In this document: positions 28,321 to 38,775 of the stretch, in pieces
Layout of the letters: every line of letters begins with the position of its first letter
Numbering within the stretch: position 1 is the first letter of the stretch
Assembly: GCA_016872215.1 (NCBI GenBank)
Contig: VHAX01000002.1
Span: forward strand, 1 to 64,000
Source: Sphingomonadales bacterium
Lineage (GTDB): Bacteria > Bacteroidota > Bacteroidia > UBA7662
Direction: 5' to 3'
Length of the DNA stretch: 64,000 bases
Translations under genes and position numbers: made by a program
Notes under the pieces: generated by a model
The model's input: the letters and a program-made list of their open reading frames with translations, nothing else
What the model was told of the DNA's origin: nothing
Database searches by the model: none

Positions 28321-29294
28321 TCCTCTGAAGATCCCAAAATGCTGGCACCCATTTCTGGGTGGCCACGCAAAAACTCTTGTGCACTCATCACACGCGAGCC
28401 AGCAGGTTGAACCTGCTCAATCACCAAAAGGCCATCGGCACAGCCCACCAGCCAATCCCCATCGATTAATCGTGTTTGTCCGGCCGACAACGCCGGACCC
28501 CCATCCATCCGCCTGGTACGGAGTACTTTCATGGGATCTCTCTTGCATAAGGTGTACGCACCGGGTGTGGGGGCCAATCCGCGCACCAGATTATGCACCT
28601 CCAGCGCCCGTGCATTCCAGTCGATTCGTCCAGTTTCCGGTCTCAACTTTGGTGCATGGAGGTATTCTGTTCGGGCATCGGGTGTTTGGGGTTCGAAGCG
28701 AGCCGTGCCCTTGAGCACCTCGCAAACCCCTTCAAGCAGTAGGGGAGCCCCTGCCTCGAGCAATAAATCATGCAATGCACCCGCATCAGCATTCGGTTCG
28801 ATGTTCACTACGCGCCTTCCAATGAGATCACCTGTATCGATTTCATGGCGCAGCCGAAAGGTAGTCACACCCGTTTGGGTTTCACCATTGATAATGGCCC
28901 ACTGTATGGGTGCAGCGCCTCTGTAGGCCGGCAGTAAGGAGGCGTGCAGGTTGATAGTGCCCATTGGGGGAAAATTCCAAACCACTTCAGGGAGCATTCG
29001 GAAGGCCACTACCACCTGCAGTGCGGGGTTCCAAACACGCAACAGTTCCAAAAAATCGGGCGATTTCAGTCGCTCCGGCTGCGCCAGTGGTAGTCCGTTT
29101 TCAAGCGAATACCGTTTCACCGGCGATTTACTGAGTTTTCTTCCCCTCCCCGCTGGCCGGTCGGGTGCGGTGACAACCCCCGCAATGTGGACGCCCCCTT
29201 TGTGTAGTTCCCCCAGACAGCGGACGGCAAATTGAGAGGTACCGAAAAAAACAATGGGTTGCGAAGGAATATCCGACAAGGAATGATCTGACAT
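28317..29294 (-). CDS. fmt: methionyl-tRNA formyltransferase
   Basis: IVFFGTSQFAVRCLGEL...TAPDRPAGRGRKLSKSPVKRYSLENGLPLAQPERLK...INLHASLLPAYRGAAPIQWAIINGETQTGVTTF. Confidence 0.96.
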   Translation of the reverse strand: MSDHSLSDIPSQPIVFFGTSQFAVRCLGELHKGGVHIAGVVTAPDRPAGRGRKLSKSPVKRYSLENGLPLAQPERLKSPDFLELLRVWNPALQVVVAFRMLPEVVWNFPPMGTINLHASLLPAYRGAAPIQWAIINGETQTGVTTFRLRHEIDTGDLIGRRVVNIEPNADAGALHDLLLEAGAPLLLEGVCEVLKGTARFEPQTPDARTEYLHAPKLRPETGRIDWNARALEVHNLVRGLAPTPGAYTLCKRDPMKVLRTRRMDGGPALSAGQTRLIDGDWLVGCADGLLVIEQVQPAGSRVMSAQEFLRGHPEMGASILGSSED

Positions 29295-29321
29295 TGTTAC
29301 AATATTATTTAATAAACAACC

Positions 29322-30563
29322 CTACTCATCAGGGTATATAAGATATGGGGCCCGGCGTTGGCGGAATTCGGCCAGCGGTCGTGCCCATGTGGATCGCACC
29401 TCTGCCTCGCTCTCACCCCTAAGTATGCTCTCCCGCCAAACTGTATTACCCGATAATTTATCAAAGAAGGGTAGAAAGAAACCAGGTCGCTCCCTTCCCT
29501 GTTCACAGAACAGCCATAAGGGGTCAAGCCATAGGCGTCCTGTGGCGCGAATGTCATCGACCGATAGGTTGGTATAGTTTAGTCCACCGCACTCCACGCC
29601 CATGTAGGGTGGACTATTTGACTTACCGGGAATAGACCTTGGGATGAAGGTGGTATCACCCCCCAAAAACCAGGGTGCTCCTACCATTTGAAAAGGCTTG
29701 TCGGTACCCCTGCCCAATGAAGCATCGATGCCTTCGAAAAAACATATTGAAGGATAAAGAGCCACAGAACGGGCATCGGGCAGGTTTGGTGAAGGAGATA
29801 CGGGCAGATCATAGCGCTGGCTTCGGCGATAGTGATCGAGTGGCACCACTATCAAACTGCAAACCCGTGAAGAATCCAACCATCCCTCCCCCTGAATCAT
29901 ACGGGCCAACTCACCCAGGGTCATTCCATGAACCACCGGTATAGGATGCATACCCACAAACGATCTGAACGACGTATCCAGTATAGGCCCATCTACAAAA
30001 TGTCCGTTGGGATTAGGACGATCGAACACCCACAAAGGAAGGCCCTGATCGGCACAGGCCTGCATGAGGTAGTGCAGGCTGCTGAGGTAGGTGTAGAACC
30101 GCACACCCACATCCTGTATGTCGAAAACCACCGCATCGAGGCCTGCCAAATCCTCCGGTTTTGGTTTTACATTTTTTCCATACAACGAAACCACCCGAAT
30201 CCCGGTGGCCACATCCCGACCATCCAATATTTCTTCCCCGGCCTGAACCTCCCCCCGGAATCCGTGCTCCGGGGCAAAAATCACCTCCACATCCACTCTT
30301 TTTTTACGCATGAAGTCGACCAGATGCATCCGCCCAACACGTGAGGTTGGATTCACCATCAGACCGATTTTCTTTCCTTTCAGCACGGGAAGCCACATCC
30401 TGTAGCGATCTGCACCGCAAATTGGAGCATCTGAACCACATCTATGCGGTTGGCTCGGGGGATGTGCCGATAGATCATGCGATGTACCTACCAAACAGAC
30501 CGAAATCAACAAGACTGAGAAGACTGTGATCGCCTTATTTTTGACGGCTTGGAATCCACTCAA
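29322..30563 (-). CDS. DUF1343 (NamZ-like exo-beta-N-acetylmuramidase family) exported protein
   Basis: GKKIGLMVNPTSRVG...VEVIFAPEHGFRGEVQAGE...VVFDIQDVGVRFYTYLSSLHYLMQAC...VFDRPNPNG. TTG start at 30563 proposed because it gives a clean signal peptide (LSGFQAVKNKAITVFSVLLISVCLVGTSHDLSA) and avoids the divergent gene. Confidence 0.87.
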   Translation of the reverse strand: MSGFQAVKNKAITVFSVLLISVCLVGTSHDLSAHPPSQPHRCGSDAPICGADRYRMWLPVLKGKKIGLMVNPTSRVGRMHLVDFMRKKRVDVEVIFAPEHGFRGEVQAGEEILDGRDVATGIRVVSLYGKNVKPKPEDLAGLDAVVFDIQDVGVRFYTYLSSLHYLMQACADQGLPLWVFDRPNPNGHFVDGPILDTSFRSFVGMHPIPVVHGMTLGELARMIQGEGWLDSSRVCSLIVVPLDHYRRSQRYDLPVSPSPNLPDARSVALYPSICFFEGIDASLGRGTDKPFQMVGAPWFLGGDTTFIPRSIPGKSNSPPYMGVECGGLNYTNLSVDDIRATGRLWLDPLWLFCEQGRERPGFFLPFFDKLSGNTVWRESILRGESEAEVRSTWARPLAEFRQRRAPYLIYPDE

Positions 30564-30585
30564 GATCCAATCTACACCAACCAAT

Positions 30586-31806
30586 ATGCGCTTTCTCTGG
30601 CTGCTGATGCACAGGCTGAACCGCGATAGCCACCACAGGCTCACGCGGTTGATGCTGCGGCTCGCCGTGGTAGTTACGGCCTGCGGAATTGCGGCTATCA
30701 TGCTCTCATATGCCATCGTAGGTGGGTTCCAAACGGTTATTCCGGCTAAATTTACGGCCTTCACGGGCCATGTGCAAGTACAAACATTGGGACAGGCACA
30801 GGATTTCGAAACAGAACCCATCGCTCCTACCAATGCCATTGTCGACTCGCTGAAATCGATTCCAGGTGTAACGCACCTGGCCAAAGTGGGCTACAAGGCT
30901 GCCATCGCCCACAGCAAGGATGAATTTGAGGGTGTCCTGTTCAAGGGAATCGATCAAGAATACCCCCAGACACAGCTCAAGGAATGGCTGTCGGAGGGTA
31001 AACTCCCGAAGCCCTACACCGGAGAGGGGCCGGTGGAAGTCCTCGTTCCCGAATCGCTCGCGCGCCGGTTGCGACTAGCGCCGGGTAATCGGCTCAAACT
31101 CTACTTCATACAAAATCCAATCAGAGCCCGATCTGTTGTGGTGAGCGGATTCTATAAGTTGGGGATTGAGGCCGAATTCGGCAGACCCATCCTGCTCGGA
31201 CCGCTCGATGTCCTTCGCCGCATCAACAACTGGTCGCCCGGACAGACCGGACAAATAGAAATACATCTGAAAGGTCTCGAAGAACTGCCGGCAGCAGTAC
31301 AGGCCACCCGCGACATCATCGATCCCCGATGGGAAGCCTATTCTATAGTGGAGAGATTTGCCAGTTTGTTTGGATGGCTCGGGCTGTTCGACCTCAACAA
31401 ACGGGTCATGCTGTTGATCATGCTGCTGGTGTGTGGCGTCAATATTCTGTCGGCCCTTCTCATCCTGATTCTGGAGCGGGTGCCGTCGATCGGCCTGCTC
31501 AAATCACTGGGAATGGACAACAAACGGGTTCGCTTGTTGTTTGTGCTGGCAGGATTAGCCACATGCATCAAAGGGTTGTTGTGGGGCAACCTGACCTTCT
31601 GGCTCATTTATGCCGCCCAAAACCAATGGGAGTTTATTCCCCTCGATGAGGAAAACTACTATGTGAATGCCGTTCCGATGCATTTGCCGATCAGCGAGGC
31701 ATTGAGCATTAATGCTTTAGTACTCCTGGCCTGTTTGCTTCTTTGCCTGGCCGCCTCCTGGATCATCGGTAAAATTCATCCGGTCCACAGCATGCGGTTC
31801 GATTGA
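30586..31806 (+). CDS. FtsX/LolC-E-type ABC transporter permease
   Basis: N-terminal TM, MacB-like periplasmic region, FtsX TMs (LLIMLLVCGVNILSALLILILERVPSIGLLKSLGMDNKRVRLLFVLAG). Confidence 0.88.
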   Translation: MRFLWLLMHRLNRDSHHRLTRLMLRLAVVVTACGIAAIMLSYAIVGGFQTVIPAKFTAFTGHVQVQTLGQAQDFETEPIAPTNAIVDSLKSIPGVTHLAKVGYKAAIAHSKDEFEGVLFKGIDQEYPQTQLKEWLSEGKLPKPYTGEGPVEVLVPESLARRLRLAPGNRLKLYFIQNPIRARSVVVSGFYKLGIEAEFGRPILLGPLDVLRRINNWSPGQTGQIEIHLKGLEELPAAVQATRDIIDPRWEAYSIVERFASLFGWLGLFDLNKRVMLLIMLLVCGVNILSALLILILERVPSIGLLKSLGMDNKRVRLLFVLAGLATCIKGLLWGNLTFWLIYAAQNQWEFIPLDEENYYVNAVPMHLPISEALSINALVLLACLLLCLAASWIIGKIHPVHSMRFD

Positions 31807-31807
31807 T

Positions 31808-34800
31808 CTATTGGCTCATGGAAAGTGACCTGAAATCGACCGGAATCACCCGGCTCACACCCTGTTCCAACATGGTGATTCCGTAAATTATATCAATGGT
31901 TTCCATGGTCTTTTTGTTGTGGGTAACGATCACAAATTGCGACTGTCGACTAAACTGCTTGATCATCCGGTTGAATTTGTCGATGTTGTTGTCGTCAAGC
32001 GGCGCATCCACCTCATCAAAAATGCAAAAAGGTGCCGGCTTGTAGAGGAAGATGGCAAACAAAAGGGCCGTTGCGGTAAGGGATTTCTCGCCACCCGACA
32101 GCTGGTTAATCGACAGGGGCTTTTTCCCCTTGGGTTGCGCGATGATGTGGATTTGAGAATCCAGGGGTTGTTTAGGGTCAACCAACTGTAGGTCACAGGC
32201 ATCCTCGTCCGAAAAAAGTGTTCGAAACACCTCGATAAAATAGGTGCGGATCTGACCAAAGGCCTCCAAAAAGCGTTCGCGGGCGGTTTGGTCGATTTCT
32301 GCTATTGTCTCGAGCAGACTGCCGCGCGCCTCCAGCAAATCGGATCGCTGTTTGGCAATAAACAGGTTGCGTTCTTCCACTTCTTTGTAGGTCTCCAGGG
32401 CCATCGGGTTGATGGGGCCAAATTCAGCCAAACGTGTGCGCAGACCAGCAATGTTTTGCTCTATGCCCGAAAGTTGTTCATGAGCTAATGGCGCAGTCCC
32501 TTCAAGCGCATCAATCTCCATTTCAAACTCCACCCGCAGGCGTTCGCGGATGCTGTTCTCGCGCAGACGCAGTTCACTAAGCCGGTTTTGCGCCAACTGC
32601 ATCACCTGAAATACTTTATCCCTTCGATGGCGCATGTCGCGGATGTCATCTTCCTGTTGCGACAAGCCGTTACGGGCTTCAAGAAATTCATCCTCTGCCT
32701 GACCCTGACGGGTGTTCCATTCTGATTGCTGCCGATAGCGCTCCGAAAGTTCTTCATCGCCCGGACCTTGCTGATTCTGCCATTTATCAGCCTCAGCCCT
32801 GATTTCCATTAATTGTTTGCGATCCTGCGCCATGCGGTACTCCAACCGCTCAATCTGCTGTTGACGCTGATTCACCGACTGTTGTTGCGACTCCAATCGG
32901 CCAACCGACTGCTGCCAGGCGAGGCTCGATTCGTGGAATTGCCTTCTCAGCGGCTCAACTTTCTGATGTATTTCATCGGAATGAGGCTGCAAGTCCCGAA
33001 TCTCATTCTGGGATTGGTCTCGCTCTGCCACCATAACCCCCATATCGGGAACAGAGGATTCCAGACTCGCGTGACTCAAATCTAAATAGGCTTCCAATTC
33101 TCCGATTCGATTTCGGTTTCGCGAAAGGGATGCTTCAAACAGGGCAATCTCCTGACAAATCTGATTGCCTGCCCGGTCCAGATCTGCCCAATTGCGCTGA
33201 TGTTCAGCCAATGGCAAAGACTCGATTTCGCGGATTACCTCCCCTATTTGCTGCTCGATCCTTGACAGGGTTGATTTTCGACGCTCAATCGCCTTTTCAG
33301 CCTTTTCAATCGCCTTACCCAGTTCCTCTACCCTAAGGGCGCGTCCGATCCGCTTGCCCTGAAACAAGCCAATGGAGCCGCCCGAAATCCAGTTTTTACC
33401 AATGGATAGAATTCCGTTTTTACCCAACAAAACCCAGCTTGATTGTCCCGCCAACACATCAGACCCCAAACGAGTCAAGGCATCCTCATCGCACACCAAA
33501 ACACCTTGCAATAAATACTGAAAGAGGGGTGCATGTTCATTCCGACAACTAATGAGAGAATAGGCACTGACGCAGCCCTCGGGCAATTTGGTTTCTTTTG
33601 ATTTAGATTGGAGCAATGCCTCTTGTATAAAGAAACCGACCCTGCCCTTCGACGATTCCGACAAAAGCAGTACGGCCTGTTGTGCTTCCCATATGGTTTG
33701 CACCCAATAATGATTCAAATAGGGCTCCAAAAACGCCTCCAGCACAGGTTTCCATTCAGGCTCGGCCTGCATGAGGTCGGCCACCACAGCGGGAGTTGTG
33801 GTGAAACGCCCGTGGTCGCGCAGGTATTTGTGCGATTCCGGATAGCCTTCCATACCCTCTATCATACTTCGGGTCAACTGATGCTCGTTTCTTAGTTTAT
33901 CGGTTTCGCGCAGAAGTTTATCGAGTTCCGTACGCAGCTCATCGCGCTTCTTCCCCAGACCGATTTTGTGCTGCGTGCCTTGTTCAGCCTGCCCTTGCAA
34001 AATGCCCAGACGTTCGGAAACCTCTGTTTTTTGTCGCTCATTATCCCGCAGAGCCGCCCTGGCCGTTTCCCAATCGCCCTCTGCCTTCTCGGATTCTGCA
34101 CGGATTCGGCTAAGTTCCTGCTGGGCCGACTCCTGCTTACCTGTTTCCACCGCTTGTTGGCGTTCGTGTGCATGTATACGTGCAATCAAATTTTGCAACT
34201 CCTGTGATTTGAGCTGCAGTTGCCGGGTGTAGGAGTCCGCCTCTGTTTGTATTTCGTTCAGTTGAAAAGAATGGGTGTTTTTTGCGTCCAGCAATTGCTC
34301 AACCCGGATCGTGAGTGTCTGTATTTCTTGTCGCGCATCGGATTGGGTGATGGTCAGCTCACTCAGGGTCAATTGGTCGGCCGACAAACGCTCCCCTATC
34401 AATTGTTCCTGCCGACGCAAACTGCCGAGCTTTTCTCCACCCAGCTGCTTGGCCTGCTCGAGTGCCCGTGTTTCATCGAGGTACGCCCGCACCTGCGCCT
34501 GAAGAGCCCTCAGCTCCTGCTCCTGTCGGATTAAATTGTTCTTTTGGTCTTGCGCCACCGCCTCTGCCTTGGCAATTCGCGCATCGAGTTCTGTCTGTTC
34601 GGTCGCCAACTGCTGGCATTCTGCTTCTTGTTGCCCCAAATCCGAACCTAAGGTACTCATTTGGGTTGCGGCCAATCGGAGGGCCTGAGCGCGGTACTCT
34701 TCCTTCATCCGAACGTATTTTTCGGCACGCCGCGCCTGTGCCTGCAGCGCCTTCATATTCTTCTCGATCTCATGTACCAGATCATCCACTCTGCTCAGAT

Positions 34801-35359
34801 CCAGTTCTGTTTCCTGCAATTTTGCGAGGCTCTCCTTCTTCCGGGCTTTGTAGCGCGAAATACCTGCCGCCTCTTCAAGGAGGAGCCTGCGCGAATTGTC
34901 CTTATCACTCAATATATCCTCGATCATCCGCAGCTCCATGATTGCATAGGAATCGCTGCCCACCCCCGTGTTCATGAGTAGGGTTGATATATCACGCAGA
35001 CGGCAGTTGACTCCATTCAGCATATATTCACTCTCGCCGGTACGGTAGAGGCGCCGGCTGATAGTGACTTCCCGATATTCAACGGGCAACAGACCGGTGG
35101 TATTCTCAAAACAAATATGGACCTCTGCCATACTTGCCTGCCTCCGCTTTTTGGAACCATTGAAGATCACATTCTCCATCTTTTCGCTACGGAGCATACG
35201 CGTTTTTTGTTCACCCAACACCCAGCGCAGGGCATCTACCACATTACTTTTGCCGCATCCGTTGGGCCCCACAATGCCCGTAACCCCGTCTATAAACTGC
35301 AACGATACTTTGTCGCCAAAGCTCTTGAATCCTTTGATTTCAATGGTTTTCAGTTTCAT
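31808..35359 (-). CDS. smc: chromosome segregation ATPase SMC
   Basis: MKLKTIEIKGFKSFGDKVSLQFIDGVTGIVGPNGCGKSNVVDALRWVLGEQ ... LSGGEKSLTATALLFAIFLYKPAPFCIFDEVDAPLDDNN; 1183 aa. Confidence 0.98.
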   Translation of the reverse strand: MKLKTIEIKGFKSFGDKVSLQFIDGVTGIVGPNGCGKSNVVDALRWVLGEQKTRMLRSEKMENVIFNGSKKRRQASMAEVHICFENTTGLLPVEYREVTISRRLYRTGESEYMLNGVNCRLRDISTLLMNTGVGSDSYAIMELRMIEDILSDKDNSRRLLLEEAAGISRYKARKKESLAKLQETELDLSRVDDLVHEIEKNMKALQAQARRAEKYVRMKEEYRAQALRLAATQMSTLGSDLGQQEAECQQLATEQTELDARIAKAEAVAQDQKNNLIRQEQELRALQAQVRAYLDETRALEQAKQLGGEKLGSLRRQEQLIGERLSADQLTLSELTITQSDARQEIQTLTIRVEQLLDAKNTHSFQLNEIQTEADSYTRQLQLKSQELQNLIARIHAHERQQAVETGKQESAQQELSRIRAESEKAEGDWETARAALRDNERQKTEVSERLGILQGQAEQGTQHKIGLGKKRDELRTELDKLLRETDKLRNEHQLTRSMIEGMEGYPESHKYLRDHGRFTTTPAVVADLMQAEPEWKPVLEAFLEPYLNHYWVQTIWEAQQAVLLLSESSKGRVGFFIQEALLQSKSKETKLPEGCVSAYSLISCRNEHAPLFQYLLQGVLVCDEDALTRLGSDVLAGQSSWVLLGKNGILSIGKNWISGGSIGLFQGKRIGRALRVEELGKAIEKAEKAIERRKSTLSRIEQQIGEVIREIESLPLAEHQRNWADLDRAGNQICQEIALFEASLSRNRNRIGELEAYLDLSHASLESSVPDMGVMVAERDQSQNEIRDLQPHSDEIHQKVEPLRRQFHESSLAWQQSVGRLESQQQSVNQRQQQIERLEYRMAQDRKQLMEIRAEADKWQNQQGPGDEELSERYRQQSEWNTRQGQAEDEFLEARNGLSQQEDDIRDMRHRRDKVFQVMQLAQNRLSELRLRENSIRERLRVEFEMEIDALEGTAPLAHEQLSGIEQNIAGLRTRLAEFGPINPMALETYKEVEERNLFIAKQRSDLLEARGSLLETIAEIDQTARERFLEAFGQIRTYFIEVFRTLFSDEDACDLQLVDPKQPLDSQIHIIAQPKGKKPLSINQLSGGEKSLTATALLFAIFLYKPAPFCIFDEVDAPLDDNNIDKFNRMIKQFSRQSQFVIVTHNKKTMETIDIIYGITMLEQGVSRVIPVDFRSLSMSQ

Positions 35360-35467
35360 CTTGCCGGAAACGGGAGTTCAAACATAGTAAGCAAAGCCTT
35401 AATCTGCTACCCGTTTTTCCCGTACCTTGGGATAACTTTCTTGACTATTTTTGTTGTTTACTCAAGT

Positions 35468-36103
35468 ATGAAAATGGACTTCAATTTTTCTTCCGTTGTG
35501 TACACCCTGGCGATGGTGGCCTACGTGTTATACTCCTGGACGAAAAAAGGGAAAGAAAAAGAGAAAAAGAAGTCTAAGTCCCGCTCTGAGCACCGGTCTG
35601 AGACGCCTCCCGAAAAACCTGCATACAAAGAACCGGACGAGCAGCTGCCAGATTGGCTAAGGGAGTTATTGGACGAAGATGTCCCGGCCGATGAAACTAA
35701 TGGCAAGCAAAAACCCGTTGCTCAACCCACTCCCGTGGCAGCAAAACCTATGCTCCAACCCGTTGTTAAGAGCGCCGGGCGTCCTTCATCCCAACCCGTT
35801 GTGCGCCACCGCGACAGCCAGGAGGTGCTCGAAACAGATCGCAGCAGCCTGGAATACATAGGTAATGAAACAAGGAGCCTCGAGGAAGGCAAATCACCCT
35901 ATGAGATTTTCAACGAATCAAGAACGACGAATCCAGCTCAGCAGAATGCGTCAGGAACTCAATCCCAGTCCGCTCCGGCCACAAGGTCTGTCGGGGAGAT
36001 GACCGAAGCCCCGGGCTATTGGCAACACTCCGACCTGCGCCGCGCCATCATTTGGTCGGAAATTCTGAAGCCTCATCCCGAACAGAAATCGCATCATTTT
36101 TAG
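35468..36103 (+). CDS. hypothetical single-TM protein with K/E-rich linker
   Basis: MKMDFNFSSVVYTLAMVAYVLYSWTKKGKEKEKKKSKSRSE...; TATTTTTG -7 element upstream; ends in a 4-bp stop overlap with the M1 peptidase. Confidence 0.65.
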   Translation: MKMDFNFSSVVYTLAMVAYVLYSWTKKGKEKEKKKSKSRSEHRSETPPEKPAYKEPDEQLPDWLRELLDEDVPADETNGKQKPVAQPTPVAAKPMLQPVVKSAGRPSSQPVVRHRDSQEVLETDRSSLEYIGNETRSLEEGKSPYEIFNESRTTNPAQQNASGTQSQSAPATRSVGEMTEAPGYWQHSDLRRAIIWSEILKPHPEQKSHHF

Positions 36104-37890
36104 CGATTCCCCTCCCTAAACCGCACATCGAGTAGATATTTACTAGTTAGGTCCATCAGAATCAGATCTACGTCACCCCGCACTTTTATCGTGGTTGAGG
36201 CATCGTTTCGGGGACTACAAACCATTCCTCCCAGATGCAGGGGCATCTGAAAATCTGGTGATACCCGCCGATAGCGTAACTTGAGGGTTTGCATTCCATC
36301 GGTATCCACCTCTATCCGCCGGCAGGTCAACACAGGCAGGCGGCTTTTTAACAAGTACTGACGAAAAAAACCGGCATATTCGTCACCCGCCCACCGGCAC
36401 CAGTATTCGGTGAGTTGACGAGTATCGAGATTTTTGTAGGTGAAATGCTGGTAAAATTCCCGTAAAATTTCATCAAACCTCGATTTCTCCGGCATCGAGT
36501 GCCGCAAACTATGCCACATCCACGCTGCTTTGTAGTAGATGTCGGTGTCCAGTTTCCGTTTGTTCGTGCCCGCCGAGGCCGCAACCGGCTGTCGGTTTCG
36601 GATCCGTTCACGCAAACCCACCATATAATCGGTATATAGCGAGCTGTCGGGATGCCGCCATTCCAGAAGGCGCGATTCACTCCAGGTCGCCAGCCCCTCA
36701 TGAATCCATAAATCGTGGGGGCGACAAGCACTGACAGCATTTCCCCACCACTCATGGGCACTTTCGTGAACCAGGATGAAGTCGAAACCGTATTTATTAC
36801 GCTTCAAACGGTTGCCATAGGCCACGCACGATTGATGCTCCATGCCCCAATATGGGGTTTCCACCACCTTATACCCATCCCTCCAAAAAGCATACGGCCC
36901 AAACACCTCTTCAAAACCCTTCATCATCGTCTGGGCTTCCGAAAAATACTCCCTGGCCTGCTCTACCCCTCTCGCAAGCATATGAAATTTTAGCTGACGG
37001 ATCTCCCCCTTCATATCCTGATAGGACAGCCCAAACTGCCCATAGTCTGCTATGTTAAACGTAATGTTGTATAGGTTGATGGGGTAACTGACCAAAGCCC
37101 GGTAGTACACACGCTGGTCAGGTAGCATTTCAGGAGGAAAATTAATGCCGTTGGTCACCAATGCCGGACTACCTTCAGGCAGGCCGAAGGTCAATCGAAC
37201 AGAATCGGGCTCATCGGACAACCGATCGAAGCAGGGCCACCAGGATGAGGCTCCCGATGTTTGACAGGTCATACCCAACCAGGGACGGCCATGATCATCT
37301 GAAGACACTACCACACCATCCTCCCATGGCGGTTTGGAGGCAGGAACCAGATAAGAATGAAAAAAGGCAGTTAGAGTCATCCGACCATGGCTAATCTCCT
37401 TGGGAACGGCGCGTTCATCAACACAAATCCTCGAACCCCGGCGCTTGAAGGCAACCGGAACCTGTCCAATGAAAATGCTGTCGACTATCACCTGAGATCC
37501 CGCATCAAATTCTAGAGGGGGCCAGCGTCTATTCTTCTGCCCGACAGCCGATTCACCTCGGGCTTCAATATGCATATCTACACGCCCTTTGATGGGCAAA
37601 ACAGCTTGCGAACGCCCGGGGAGGTGGACCAGCGACAGAGTATCCATTGTGATGTGGAGGTCATAGTAACGTACACGATAGGGCTGAACTAGTTCCCTTC
37701 CCCTGCATTTCCGGGTGTAGATTTCAGCGGATTCCAACTTCTTTTGAAAATGATCTGGAAGTGGCCCTGATATTTCATTCGTATACTGACAAATCGGACG
37801 GGTGGAGACCGAACGAACGGGGGACTGAAAAGCGACTAAAATTGCGTAAAACACAACATAAAAAGGATATTTCCCATTGAATTGCCTCAT
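36100..37890 (-). CDS. M1-family metallopeptidase (aminopeptidase N-like)
   Basis: FILVHESAHEWWGNAVSACRPHDLWIHEGLATWSE (HExxH-18x-E); N-terminal signal. Confidence 0.9.
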   Translation of the reverse strand: MRQFNGKYPFYVVFYAILVAFQSPVRSVSTRPICQYTNEISGPLPDHFQKKLESAEIYTRKCRGRELVQPYRVRYYDLHITMDTLSLVHLPGRSQAVLPIKGRVDMHIEARGESAVGQKNRRWPPLEFDAGSQVIVDSIFIGQVPVAFKRRGSRICVDERAVPKEISHGRMTLTAFFHSYLVPASKPPWEDGVVVSSDDHGRPWLGMTCQTSGASSWWPCFDRLSDEPDSVRLTFGLPEGSPALVTNGINFPPEMLPDQRVYYRALVSYPINLYNITFNIADYGQFGLSYQDMKGEIRQLKFHMLARGVEQAREYFSEAQTMMKGFEEVFGPYAFWRDGYKVVETPYWGMEHQSCVAYGNRLKRNKYGFDFILVHESAHEWWGNAVSACRPHDLWIHEGLATWSESRLLEWRHPDSSLYTDYMVGLRERIRNRQPVAASAGTNKRKLDTDIYYKAAWMWHSLRHSMPEKSRFDEILREFYQHFTYKNLDTRQLTEYWCRWAGDEYAGFFRQYLLKSRLPVLTCRRIEVDTDGMQTLKLRYRRVSPDFQMPLHLGGMVCSPRNDASTTIKVRGDVDLILMDLTSKYLLDVRFREGNR

Positions 37891-37908
37891 AGAACTTACT
37901 CTTTATCG

Positions 37909-37922
37909 TGGTAAATTTACCA
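37909..37922. promoter_or_regulatory. 14-bp perfect palindrome TGGTAAATTTACCA in a 33-bp divergent intergenic region
   Basis: Symmetric TAAATTTA core; sits between starts at 37890 (-) and 37924 (+). Confidence 0.5.
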
Positions 37923-37923
37923 T

Positions 37924-38748
37924 ATGAAAAGTACCTTTAAAACATGCTCTTTTGGTAGACTGCAGAGCCTAATCCTCTGCATTGCGTTGATTTCCCGGAT
38001 TGACAACGCCGAAGCAGACCCAAATAAAACGCCTGTTAGAACAGAGTGGAGCGACGCAGCCCATCCCTATGTATTGCATTTCGATCCAATCGGATATAAG
38101 TGGATCGAATCAGTCGACCAGCATGGTGCGCCGTACAGAGCCGGTTTCAGACCAACCCAATCTTTGCGCTTGAATCGCAACAAACCCCCCGAGAACTCAA
38201 GGGACATGAAACCGGCTTGGCGCATAGATGCTTGTCACGGGTGGATGGACGCTCCTTATGCCCTCAGCAAATGGAAAGCACTATGGCAAACTGCAACGCT
38301 GGGCGAAGCCTATCTGGTGGGCTGCTACCCAGCCGCACTGGGCATTCGGGTGGAACGCGTTAGAGAGAAGTTGTCGTGGGGACTACAACTGGGATACCGA
38401 GAACATTTTACTCATCATTATCGGGTAGCCACACTTCTCGACGAACGGCACTATTCGCATCTATCGGCATTGGCTTTGGTTGAATATTCATACCTGAACG
38501 GACTTAGGTGGTCGCTTGGCGGCCAAATCGGACTCGGAGTTGGCAGGCATAACACCCTTATTCGCGCAGGGCCGGAAGCCGGAAACCGCATGCATAGAAC
38601 CCTTATGAGCTGGCAAATTACACCCATTATTCTACGGATCAATCATCGGCAACTTGGCGGATTTGCAGGCATGGGCTATGGTTCGGCTGGCATACTGCAA
38701 TCAGGAATATCATATTCCATCTATCCGAAGCGAACTTTTTCGCCTTGA
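37924..38748 (+). CDS. exported hypothetical protein
   Basis: N-terminal signal-like MKSTFKTCSFGRLQSLILCIALISRIDNAEA; C-terminal strand pattern ending in aromatic-rich residues. Confidence 0.55.
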   Translation: MKSTFKTCSFGRLQSLILCIALISRIDNAEADPNKTPVRTEWSDAAHPYVLHFDPIGYKWIESVDQHGAPYRAGFRPTQSLRLNRNKPPENSRDMKPAWRIDACHGWMDAPYALSKWKALWQTATLGEAYLVGCYPAALGIRVERVREKLSWGLQLGYREHFTHHYRVATLLDERHYSHLSALALVEYSYLNGLRWSLGGQIGLGVGRHNTLIRAGPEAGNRMHRTLMSWQITPIILRINHRQLGGFAGMGYGSAGILQSGISYSIYPKRTFSP

Positions 38749-38775
38749 ATTAGTTTGAATAGCAAATCAATTCAT

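Noticed and set aside
30564-30884. Extended N-terminus of the DUF1343 ORF (track start 30884)
   Set aside because: It would run into the divergent permease gene; a TTG at 30563 yields a proper signal peptide.
34462-34941. 159-aa Pro-rich ORF antisense to smc
   Set aside because: Shadow of the Glu/Gln/Arg-rich coiled-coil codons of SMC, no start context or homology signal.
37510-37890. Possible novel role of the M1 peptidase N-terminal region
   Set aside because: Looks like an ordinary M1 N-terminal beta domain plus signal peptide; nothing distinctive.
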